Positions 16,495-24,404 of a stretch of 40,652 nucleotides of DNA are shown piece after piece. Made by a program: the position numbers and the translations under genes. Under the pieces are notes generated by a model, which had not been told where the DNA came from, made no database searches, and saw only the letters and a program-made list of their open reading frames with translations. This DNA is from UBA8752 sp042095055. Its GTDB lineage: Bacteria > Bacteroidota > Bacteroidia > Flavobacteriales_D > Sanyastnellaceae. Positions within the stretch are counted from its first letter, which is position 1; every line of letters begins with the position of its first letter. The DNA lies in NCBI GenBank assembly GCA_042095055.1, contig JBELBZ010000022.1, positions 1 through 40,652 on the forward strand, read 5' to 3'.

Positions 16495-17636
16495 GGTTGG
16501 CGCAGGAGTCCCCGGGCCACAGCCTGGGCAGCACCTTTGGTGGACAAGGCCTCCCTGAGTGCGCGGTGCGCCTCGCTCTGGGCCTGCTGTCCTTCTGCGG
16601 ACAAGACCTTGTGGAGGGTGCTGGCCAATGCCGACGGGGTGCAGTCCTGTTGGATGCGCTCGGGCACGGCTTCCCGTTCCAAGATGAGGTTGACCAGAGA
16701 GATGTAGCGCACCTGCGTGAACCACTTGGCGAGGCGGTAGGTGATGCCGCTGGTGCGGTAGGCCACCACTTGCGGCAAACCGTGGAGGGCGGCCTCGAGT
16801 GTGGCGGTTCCACTGGTGATGATGCCTGCAGAGGCGTGGCGATACAGGGCTGCAGTCTCGCCAAAAAGGACAGGGAAATCGGTCGGGTAGTCCGAGGGCT
16901 GTCTTCCAGGCGCGCCAGCAATGACCGGCACCAGGTGTGGCAAGCGCTGGGCAGCCTCAGTGAGGCAAGGCAGCATGCGCTCAATTTCTTGGAGCCGCGA
17001 GCCCGGCAGCAACGCCAGCAGGTCGCCACGGGAGGGGAGTCCACATTTCAAGCGCCATTCGGCCGCGTCATCCGTGTCGGTTTCGCGCAGGTCTTGTGCG
17101 GGGATGGCATCGGCCAATGGGTGGCCGACATAGTCCACTTGGAGGTCCACATCTCGGTAGTGTTTCGCCTCAAAAGGCAAGATCACATAGAGCCGGTCCA
17201 GGTCGCGTGCCATGTCGTGAATGCGCCCGCTTTTCCATGCCCACACCTGCGGGGCGATGTACATGTCTACAGAGCGCCCTTGATCGCGGGCCCACCGCGC
17301 GATGCGCAGGTTGAGGCCGGGGTAATCCACCAGCATGATGCGGTCGGGGTCGAACGCTTCGATGTCGGCTTTCACACGCGCCATGAGTTGACGGAAAAAC
17401 CCGAGTTTTCGAACGACTTCGGCGAACCCCATGACGGAGGTGTTGCGGATGTGCTCCACCAGCGTCACCCCCTCTGCAGCCAGGGCGTCGCCGCCCATAC
17501 CACGCACCTCCACGGCGGGGGCGCTGGCCTTGAGCGCACGCACCACAGCTGCGGCATGCGCATCTCCAGAGGGCTCTCCCGTCAAGACGTACAGCTTGGT
17601 CAAGCCTTCCTTTTTTGAAGGGGTGCTGGGGGTCAT
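16491..17636 (-). CDS. lpxB: Lipid-A-disaccharide synthase
   Basis: The ATG at 17636 gives 381 residues; a longer frame from 17762 overlaps the upstream gene and adds non-family sequence. LpxB (GT19) joins UDP-2,3-diacylglucosamine and lipid X to form the lipid A disaccharide at the inner membrane. Visible marks are KLYVLTGEPSGDAHAAAVVR at the start, GMGGDALAAEGV, MLVDYPGLNLRIARWA, YIAPQVWAWKSGR, LLPGSRLQEIERMLP and ITSGTATLEAALHGLPQVVA. Length is normal. The start overlaps the upstream stop (ATGA). It is the last gene of the pepD-surE-membrane protein-lpxB set. Confidence 0.97.
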   Translation of the reverse strand: MTPSTPSKKEGLTKLYVLTGEPSGDAHAAAVVRALKASAPAVEVRGMGGDALAAEGVTLVEHIRNTSVMGFAEVVRKLGFFRQLMARVKADIEAFDPDRIMLVDYPGLNLRIARWARDQGRSVDMYIAPQVWAWKSGRIHDMARDLDRLYVILPFEAKHYRDVDLQVDYVGHPLADAIPAQDLRETDTDDAAEWRLKCGLPSRGDLLALLPGSRLQEIERMLPCLTEAAQRLPHLVPVIAGAPGRQPSDYPTDFPVLFGETAALYRHASAGIITSGTATLEAALHGLPQVVAYRTSGITYRLAKWFTQVRYISLVNLILEREAVPERIQQDCTPSALASTLHKVLSAEGQQAQSEAHRALREALSTKGAAQAVARGLLRQP

Positions 17637-17941
17637 TCGCCGTATTGGAAGTAGACGATGGCGATCACCATCAACACCATGATCAGCATGGTTCCCCGCG
17701 CAAACTGGTCCCATTTGCGCTTGTAGGCGATGTGGAATGCCGGGACGATGGAGAGGACGCACAGGCTCGCAATCCTGTCTTTGTACAGCGGGCTGCCCCA
17801 GAACACTTCCCTGTGGAAATAGGCCAAGGACTCATCTTGAACCCAACCCCATGCTGTTCCCAGGATCACGTATCCCAGCAGCGCAGAGGCGATGCCACCC
17901 AACATACCCACGGGCAAAGTGTCCAGCAGCTCACGCTTCAT
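17633..17941 (-). CDS. Small membrane protein between surE and lpxB
   Basis: The ATG at 17941 gives 102 residues starting MKRELLDTLPVGMLGG; it overlaps the end of surE by 11 bases. A TM segment lies at the start (VGMLGGIASALLGYVILGTA), a second near SLCVLSIVPAFHIAYK and a third at the end (GTMLIMVLMVIAIVYF). It is hydrophobic with a central amphipathic stretch. A gene of this type in this place occurs in other Flavobacteriales. It is translationally nested between two housekeeping genes and may serve envelope or lipid A assembly, but nothing in the sequence shows a function. Confidence 0.8.
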   Translation of the reverse strand: MKRELLDTLPVGMLGGIASALLGYVILGTAWGWVQDESLAYFHREVFWGSPLYKDRIASLCVLSIVPAFHIAYKRKWDQFARGTMLIMVLMVIAIVYFQYGE

Positions 17942-18725
17942 GGTCGAGGTTCCAACCGTTGAGGGTGCCAATGGTGTGGTGGGCGGTCAGGTCAAACTGC
18001 ACGGGGACCACGCTGGCGTAACCCTCTTGCAAGGCATAGATGTCGGTGTCCTTGCCTTTGTCGGGGTTGTGGAACTCTCCGCGCATCCAGTAGTACGGGT
18101 TTCCGCCAGGGGTGCTGCGTTGGTCAAAGGTGTCGCGCCAATGGCCCATGGCTTGCCGGCAAATGCGGATGCCTTTGAGGTCCTCTTTGGCGACTTTGGG
18201 GATGTTGACATTGAGGCATGTTCCCGCAGGAAGACCGTTGTCCAAAATGCCCTTGACGACCGTCTTGGCCACTTCAACCGATGCCGAAAAATCGGCGTCC
18301 CAACGCTCGTCGAGCAAGGAGAACCCTACAGAAGGGATGCCACACATGGCGCCTTCTACCGCGGCTGACATGGTGCCGGAATAGATGACATTGATGGAGG
18401 CATTGCTGCCGTGGTTGATGCCCGATACCAGCAAGTCGGGGAGGTTGTCCTCGCCAAAGACCTCGGCGACGGCCAATTTGACGCAGTCCACAGGGGTTCC
18501 CGAACAAGCCCGTGCCTCTACCACACCCCGCCCGAACTCGAAGGGATGGAGCTTCAAAATGCTGCTAAAGGTGACGGCATGGCCCATCCCGCTTTGGGGG
18601 CTGTCTGGGGCGATGACGTAAACGTCTCCAAAAGCCGTCATGGCTTCTGCCAGGGATTGGATGCCCTTTGCGGTGATGCCGTCGTCGTTGATGACCGCAA
18701 TCCGCGGCCGGGGTTCAGTGTTCAT
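17931..18725 (-). CDS. surE: 5'/3'-nucleotidase SurE
   Basis: This 264-residue protein is a divalent-metal nucleotidase active on nucleoside monophosphates. The N-terminal metal site is IAVINDDGITAKGIQSLAEA, with the Asp pair near residues 14-15. SPQSGMGHAVTFSS follows, and the conserved LLVSGINHGSNASINVIYSG region lies around residues 100-120, with GTMSAAVEGAMCGIPSVGFS after it. It lies in a tight run: pepD stop overlaps its ATG as ATGA, and its end overlaps the small membrane protein gene. Confidence 0.96.
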   Translation of the reverse strand: MNTEPRPRIAVINDDGITAKGIQSLAEAMTAFGDVYVIAPDSPQSGMGHAVTFSSILKLHPFEFGRGVVEARACSGTPVDCVKLAVAEVFGEDNLPDLLVSGINHGSNASINVIYSGTMSAAVEGAMCGIPSVGFSLLDERWDADFSASVEVAKTVVKGILDNGLPAGTCLNVNIPKVAKEDLKGIRICRQAMGHWRDTFDQRSTPGGNPYYWMRGEFHNPDKGKDTDIYALQEGYASVVPVQFDLTAHHTIGTLNGWNLDHEA

Positions 18726-20191
18726 GCTCGGTGGGGTGTGCGGGCCAATGATTCAAGGAACCATGCCCAGTATTTGTGAACGGAAGAGACCGAAGCCCGC
18801 TCGTCGGGGCTGTGGGCCCCCAAGATGGTGGGCCCAAAGCTCACCATGTCGATTTCGGGGTACCGGCTTCCGAGGATGCCACACTCCAGGCCAGCGTGAC
18901 AAGCGAGCACCAAGGGCTCGTGGCCGTGCAGTTCTCGGTAGAGGTCCGCCATCATGCGCACCACTTCGCTGTTAGGGTCTGGCGTCCAGCCGGGGTAGGC
19001 GGCACCGCGGGAGGCGTTCAATCCCGCCAAAGCGAATCCCGCCTCGATCCTGCGGGCGAGGTCCATCTTTTCGGTGTCGACAGAGCTGCGGGTCAGGCAT
19101 TGCACTTCGGCAGCACCAGCCTCCAAAGAAATGCGGGCCACGTTATTGGAGGTCTGCACCAGCCCCTCGATGTCAGGGCTCATGCGGTCGATGCCATTGG
19201 GGCAAAAGTCCAATGCCGAGAGCAAGGTGCCGGCAGCACTGGTGCTCAAGACTTGCTCAGGGGCATCTGCAGTGTGAAAGGAGACCGACAGGGAAGGGTC
19301 GGTGGTCTTGTATTCTGCCTGGATGTCCGAGACAAGGCCTGCGAGTTGCTGGGACCAATCTGCGGCTGTTTGGCTGCTGGCAATCGTGGCCCGGGCTTCG
19401 CGCGGAATGGCGTTGCGCAATCCGCCGCCGTCCATGGCTGCAAGTTCAATGGCCTTGCCACCGCCGTCTGAGAGCAACATTTCTCGCAGAACGCGCACCA
19501 ACAGCTTGTTGGCGTTGGCAATGCCTTTGTGGATGTCCATGCCACTGTGGCCGCCACTTCCGCCTTTGACTTCTACGACAAGGCCATGCGCAGCAGTGGG
19601 GGCATTGGTGGCCAGTTGCCCTGAAAATCCGAGGTCGATGCCTCCGGCGCATCCGATGCCAATCTCGCGGTCGTCCTCGGTGTCGAGGTTCAGCAGAATT
19701 TCACCTTTCATCCACCCTTGCTCGAGTTCGAGGGCGCCGGTCATGCCCGTCTCCTCGTCGATGGTAAACAGCAGTTCCAGCGGGGGGTGGGGAATGTTCG
19801 TGCTTTCCATGATGGCGAGCATGGTGGCCACACCGAGTCCGTTGTCCGCTCCAAGGGTGGTGCCTTGGGCACGGACCCAATCGCCGTCCACGACCATCCG
19901 GATGCCTTCGGTATCAAAGTCAAACTCCGTGTCGTTGTTTTTCTGACAGACCATGTCGACATGGCTTTGCAGAATAACGGTCTTCCGGTCCTCCATGCCA
20001 GCGGTTGCCGGTTTGCGCACCAGCACATTGCCTACGCCGTCGCTCGAAACATCGAGCCCGAGAGATTGGGCGAGCCCCGTGATCCACCGGCATACGGCTT
20101 CTTCTTTGCCCGAAGGGCGGGGGATGGCATTTAGATCGGCGAACCGGCCCCACAGGGCTTTCGGTTCCAATTCGCGAACGGATTCAGACAT
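18722..20191 (-). CDS. pepD: Cytosol non-specific dipeptidase (aminoacyl-histidine dipeptidase, M20)
   Basis: This 489-residue protein starts at the ATG at 20191 (MSESVRELEPKALWGRF); six extra codons upstream are not needed. It is a di-zinc M20/M28-fold dipeptidase. The motif series is complete: VILQSHVDMVCQKN (metal His and catalytic Asp), TLGADNGLGVATML (bridging Asp), FTIDEETGMTGALEL (catalytic and metal Glu), NLDTEDDREIGIGCAGG (metal Asp), and the late HAGLECGILGSRYPEIDMVS with the last metal His. Length fits PepD. It lies 36 bases after a giant secreted-protein gene and is coupled to surE. Confidence 0.95.
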   Translation of the reverse strand: MSESVRELEPKALWGRFADLNAIPRPSGKEEAVCRWITGLAQSLGLDVSSDGVGNVLVRKPATAGMEDRKTVILQSHVDMVCQKNNDTEFDFDTEGIRMVVDGDWVRAQGTTLGADNGLGVATMLAIMESTNIPHPPLELLFTIDEETGMTGALELEQGWMKGEILLNLDTEDDREIGIGCAGGIDLGFSGQLATNAPTAAHGLVVEVKGGSGGHSGMDIHKGIANANKLLVRVLREMLLSDGGGKAIELAAMDGGGLRNAIPREARATIASSQTAADWSQQLAGLVSDIQAEYKTTDPSLSVSFHTADAPEQVLSTSAAGTLLSALDFCPNGIDRMSPDIEGLVQTSNNVARISLEAGAAEVQCLTRSSVDTEKMDLARRIEAGFALAGLNASRGAAYPGWTPDPNSEVVRMMADLYRELHGHEPLVLACHAGLECGILGSRYPEIDMVSFGPTILGAHSPDERASVSSVHKYWAWFLESLARTPHRA

Positions 20192-20227
20192 GCCCCGAAA
20201 TTCGGCCAAAATTTGGGGGGTACCATG

Positions 20228-23200
20228 TCAATTGGTGCATTCCATCCCAAAAGCCGCCAAAAGAATCAGGAGGTCGGCACTGGAGACCATGCCGTTGCCG
20301 TCCACATCCTGCGTGCAGTCGGAGAGACAGCCAAATTCACTGAGCAGTCCGAGCAGGTCGTCAATGGCGGTAATGCCGTCTTGGTTGATGTCGCTCGAGC
20401 AGGGCGCCAACTCGGCGCCAGAGACAAACCCATCGCAATTGACGTCTCCGCCGAGCGGCAGGAGCGGGGCTTCTGGGTAGAAGTTGGCATTGGCGTCGTT
20501 GCAGTCGTTGTCGTTGAGCACCCAGCCAGGAGGAGGGACGCCACAAAAGTCCTCAGACAAACCATTGGTTTGGTCTCCAAACCCATCGCCATCGGTGTCG
20601 GGCCATGCCGTGGTGGGAAACAAGCAGCTGCCGTCGTCTTCGGTGGCGCCCACCAGGAAATTGCAGGCTTCTGGGTGGGTGCACCCAGAGAATTCATCGC
20701 CATCGCACACGCCGTCGCCATCTGAATCGCCCCCGAGGCATTGCCCATCGCAGTCCAGTCCCGTCTCTGGAAACACGCAACTGCCGTCATCGCACAGCGA
20801 GAACAGGTCGAAGTTGCAAGCGGCAGGGTGGGTGCATCCCGTAGCCTGAATGCACGACCCATCGCTTTTGGTGGCGGGCGGGTCAAAGTTGCAGGCGGTG
20901 GAGTCGGTGCACCCGTAGCACGCATAATCACAAGGTCCGGCACCATCCGCAAGCGGATTGAAGTTGCATGCGCTGGGCACCATGCAACCGACGATGTGGA
21001 CGGGTGGCAAGCACACTTCGGTTTGGAGAATGCTGCTAAACTCAGGGTTCGCAGCGTGATACAGGGTGTCGCCGAGGCTGGTCAATGTCACTGTGGAAGT
21101 GCTTCCTGGACAGGGCGTCCACCCATTGACCTGTTGGTCCTGAATTTGGAACATGCGGCAACCGGCTTCCAAGCACAGGTTCCACTGTTGTCCACTCGCA
21201 GGGATGGTACCGGCTCCAATGGACAGGCCGCCAGGGGCCAGGCTCCAGCTGATTTCCTCGGGGTGACAATCCGGTTGGATGTCGATGGTGAGCGGGTAAC
21301 ACGTGACTTCGCATGTCCCATCATCAAAGAGGGCAGCAGCATCGTAGTTGGAGGCGTAAGGATCCTTGCATCCTCCGTCCGTTGCGTTGGGGAGACAAAA
21401 CTGGTATTCGCCCTCGACCCCGCTGCTCGGAGAAGACATGAAGGGCTCTTCTTCTCCCAACAGCTTGAGGCTAAAGGCCAAGCCCGTGCCGCAATCGGCC
21501 ATCAGGCTTTCGTAGCCACTGAGTTGGTCCCGGTGCACCTCAAACGTCATGCAATGGGCGGGCAGGCAGAGGGTGTCTTGGTGGGTGGACAAGGGGTCGA
21601 GCCAGCCGCTCCGCTGCAAAACGCGGCCTTGGGCGTCTTTGAACAGCCATCCGTGCTGGGATCCAAAGCAATCCGAAGTAAACGAGAGCACCACCGCCAT
21701 GCTGCTGTCGATGCGCAAGGATTGGGTAGCGCGGGTGTTGTTTGAACTCCGGTCATCGGGTGCGCCATCAACGGCCGTGATGATGATGGAGAGGTCGGCA
21801 AATCCTGGTGGCGCAGCGATGGGGTCGAGCGCAAGGTGAATGCTGTCTCCCGAAGCGATGTCTCCGTTCCATACGGTATCGGCAGAAGCACCGCCGAAGT
21901 AGCCGTATTGCAAGTGCAATTGATGGATGTCCGTCGTTCCGAGGTTGAGCACGGGGACTTCAACAGCGGGAGCAGCTGCACAACTGGAGCCCCTTGGGGA
22001 TCGAATCCTGCCCAATGCGGCGTCTTTTACCGGGGGGTCGGGAAGTTCGAGCATGTAGACACCTCTGCCGTAAGTGGCGGCAGCCAAGCGTCCAGAGGGG
22101 CCGTGAATGAGCAAGTCCGAGACCACCACGTTGGGAAGGCCGTCAGAAAGCCGTTCCCATGTTGCACCGACGGCGGCGGCCAAAGCATAAACACCAATGT
22201 CGGTGCCGGCATACAGGACGCCTGAGTCTTCATCGCGCTCCAGGCAGTTGATCGGGGCCGGCGGAAGCCCTGCGCTGATGTTGTTCCAGTTCAGGCCTCC
22301 GTCGAGGCTCTCGATGACCTTGATGGAGTCGCTGTAGTTGGAAAGGGTGGCCCAAATGTGGTCTGCATCGTCCTGCGCGACATGGACATCGGTGATCCAG
22401 TCAAAACCGTTGGGCGGGTCCAACTCACTAAAAGTTTGGCCATCGGTGGAACGGAACAGCCTGAATTCTTTGACCACATACAGCCTGCCCACGTCACTGG
22501 GGGCCAGCGCCAATGCCGTACAGTCTCCACCGGGCAAAGTTTCGAGGGGAACCCATTGGTTGCCCCGGTTGGTCGACCGGTACACTTTGTCCTTGGCGAT
22601 GTAGACCCAATCGGGGTTGAAGGGGCTCACCTCCCAAGGGGTCAGCCATGCACCTTGTTCGTTTTCCTCGCTTCCCGCATTGCCCGCGATCTGATGAAAG
22701 GCGTTGCCGCCATCGTCTGAACGGAACACCTGGCCGTAGTACAGCGAAGCGTACACCACTTCTGAGAGTGCGCCGTGGAAGGAGCATTGAAACCCGTCGC
22801 CTCCCAGCACGTGCTCCCACGCGCCTTCGTGCTTCATGAAGGTGCCGTTGTCTTGGGTGCCCACCAGAAGGCGGTCGATGGCCTGTGGGTCGAGGTCCAG
22901 CCTGTATGCCTGCGTGATGGCCAGGCCGGCGCTTTTGTCGGCCGAAGAAGCAGTGGCGGGATCAAACACAAAAGCGCCGCCGTCATTGGCGACGAGCATG
23001 CGTCCGTCTTCGAGGTATTTCAAGCCGTGTTGATCGGCGTGCAAATAGGGGAGGTCGGCTCCAGCATACCAATGCGCGGCGCATTGCCACTGGCCCCCTC
23101 CATCTTCGGAACCCCAGAGGTTGACACCTCCAACGTGAACCTGATCTGGATTTTGGGGGTGAACAGCAAGGGTCAGGTCATACCAGGCTTGCCCACCGGT

Positions 23201-24364
23201 GTCCTCACCGTTGACCGTCCAGCCCAACACATTGGGCCCTTCGCCTTCGAGCATGCGTGCCGTCCAGCTCGCTCCTCCATCCGTGCTTCGCCAGAATCCT
23301 GCAAAGCCTTGATCGTTGTTTTTGCCGGCCACCGCGTAAACGGTGTCGGGTGCCGAGGGCGCAAAGGCGAGGGCGATGCGGCTGATGCCAAAGGAATTGC
23401 CATCGAGGCTGTTGACCTCCCACGTGGCGCCCGCGTCGTGGCTTTCGGCGATGTCATTTCCATACTCTCCAGCGAGAAGGTGCCCAGGATTGGAGGGGTC
23501 GATTTCCAGGGCAGCGTAATTGCCGGTGAGGGTTCGAATCCAATTCTCTCCACCATTGGTGCTGCGGTAGACCCCCAAGCTGGAAGCCGTCCACAAGGTA
23601 TCGGGGTCGCTGGGGTGGACCAGAATCCGAGTCAAGGTGCGGCCCAGATTGGTGCCCCAGTCCAGTCCGGTTGCTTCCCAGGTCAAACCTCCATCCGATG
23701 AGGTCCAAATTCCAATGGAACGGGTGTCTCCAAAATCCCCATCGCCAGTGGCGATCCAGATGCGGTCGGGGTTGGAAGGGTGAAAGGCGATGTCCGAAAC
23801 GCCGATAGAGGCCAATTGCTGTCCCCCCATGGCCGTCCAGTGCTCGCCTTCGTCGGAGGTGCGCCACAATCCTCCAGCGGGCGCGCAGGCCCACCATTCT
23901 TCTGTTGTACCGGGCCGGTTGACCAACCTGTTTAATCGGCCATTTCCTCCCAACCCTGTGGGACCAACGGGTCCAGCAAAGGTCCAGCTGGGATCGGTGA
24001 TGCTGCGCTGCGCAGATTCTTGGAGGCGGTCTTCTTCGGCGCGGGCCAGGGAACGGGCAATGGCCGCATTCGATGGCCGCATGCCCATGTCGTCTACCCG
24101 GGGCTGCATAAAAGCAAGCCAGCGCTGGAATGGTTTGGCACCCTTGCCCCGCATCGTTGGAGAAATTCCTTCTCCTTCATACAGTGCCGCCACCGAGTCC
24201 AAAGGCAAGGTGCCTTGGCGCATGGCTGCACTCCAATGCAACACCCCGTTGTCTTGTGCTTGGACGTGGGCCAACATCCCCAAGGAAAGCCCCAAAAACA
24301 AGGCGCACCCCGCCCTCTGGAGGCGGCTCAGCTTCGAGGCTGAATGTGTTGGTGCATGGGGCAT
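20228..24364 (-). CDS. Giant secreted BNR/sortilin-like beta-propeller protein with dockerin-like C-terminus
   Basis: The ATG at 24364 gives 1378 residues and a signal peptide (CALFLGLSLGMLAHVQAQ). Residues about 100-770 carry BNR/Asp-box repeats typical of sortilin/VPS10-like propellers: SSDGGLTWEA, STNGGENWIR, STDGGASWTA, SEDGGGQWQC, SLDGGLNWNN and others. Residues about 785-885 look CARDB-like (PVLNLGTTDIHQLHLQYG). Two related modules of about 95 residues follow near 895-990 and 1025-1120. Four GCxxxxACNF motifs lie near 1125-1235 with DSDGDGVCDGDE calcium-type loops. The last 70 residues are two dockerin-like EF-loop repeats (DINQDGITAIDDLLGLLSEF, DVDGNGMVSSADLLILLAAF) ending in CTN. I see no T9SS sorting domain. 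It is probably a surface or extracellular glycan- or protein-binding factor; the substrate is unknown. It is 40 bases downstream of a metalloprotease with a matching tail. Confidence 0.85.
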   Translation of the reverse strand: MPHAPTHSASKLSRLQRAGCALFLGLSLGMLAHVQAQDNGVLHWSAAMRQGTLPLDSVAALYEGEGISPTMRGKGAKPFQRWLAFMQPRVDDMGMRPSNAAIARSLARAEEDRLQESAQRSITDPSWTFAGPVGPTGLGGNGRLNRLVNRPGTTEEWWACAPAGGLWRTSDEGEHWTAMGGQQLASIGVSDIAFHPSNPDRIWIATGDGDFGDTRSIGIWTSSDGGLTWEATGLDWGTNLGRTLTRILVHPSDPDTLWTASSLGVYRSTNGGENWIRTLTGNYAALEIDPSNPGHLLAGEYGNDIAESHDAGATWEVNSLDGNSFGISRIALAFAPSAPDTVYAVAGKNNDQGFAGFWRSTDGGASWTARMLEGEGPNVLGWTVNGEDTGGQAWYDLTLAVHPQNPDQVHVGGVNLWGSEDGGGQWQCAAHWYAGADLPYLHADQHGLKYLEDGRMLVANDGGAFVFDPATASSADKSAGLAITQAYRLDLDPQAIDRLLVGTQDNGTFMKHEGAWEHVLGGDGFQCSFHGALSEVVYASLYYGQVFRSDDGGNAFHQIAGNAGSEENEQGAWLTPWEVSPFNPDWVYIAKDKVYRSTNRGNQWVPLETLPGGDCTALALAPSDVGRLYVVKEFRLFRSTDGQTFSELDPPNGFDWITDVHVAQDDADHIWATLSNYSDSIKVIESLDGGLNWNNISAGLPPAPINCLERDEDSGVLYAGTDIGVYALAAAVGATWERLSDGLPNVVVSDLLIHGPSGRLAAATYGRGVYMLELPDPPVKDAALGRIRSPRGSSCAAAPAVEVPVLNLGTTDIHQLHLQYGYFGGASADTVWNGDIASGDSIHLALDPIAAPPGFADLSIIITAVDGAPDDRSSNNTRATQSLRIDSSMAVVLSFTSDCFGSQHGWLFKDAQGRVLQRSGWLDPLSTHQDTLCLPAHCMTFEVHRDQLSGYESLMADCGTGLAFSLKLLGEEEPFMSSPSSGVEGEYQFCLPNATDGGCKDPYASNYDAAALFDDGTCEVTCYPLTIDIQPDCHPEEISWSLAPGGLSIGAGTIPASGQQWNLCLEAGCRMFQIQDQQVNGWTPCPGSTSTVTLTSLGDTLYHAANPEFSSILQTEVCLPPVHIVGCMVPSACNFNPLADGAGPCDYACYGCTDSTACNFDPPATKSDGSCIQATGCTHPAACNFDLFSLCDDGSCVFPETGLDCDGQCLGGDSDGDGVCDGDEFSGCTHPEACNFLVGATEDDGSCLFPTTAWPDTDGDGFGDQTNGLSEDFCGVPPPGWVLNDNDCNDANANFYPEAPLLPLGGDVNCDGFVSGAELAPCSSDINQDGITAIDDLLGLLSEFGCLSDCTQDVDGNGMVSSADLLILLAAFGMECTN

Positions 24365-24404
24365 TTTGCAATGGGCATTTCTGGCCCCAAAAAGAGGCAC
24401 AGGG

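Noticed and set aside
15271..16725. A minus-strand open frame of 484 codons opposite the DUF4139 gene
   Set aside because: The plus-strand frame has a signal peptide and family domains; the antisense frame has neither.
20192..20227. Imperfect inverted repeat between the BNR gene and pepD as a terminator
   Set aside because: The stem is interrupted and no T run follows on the minus strand, so read-through to pepD is as likely.
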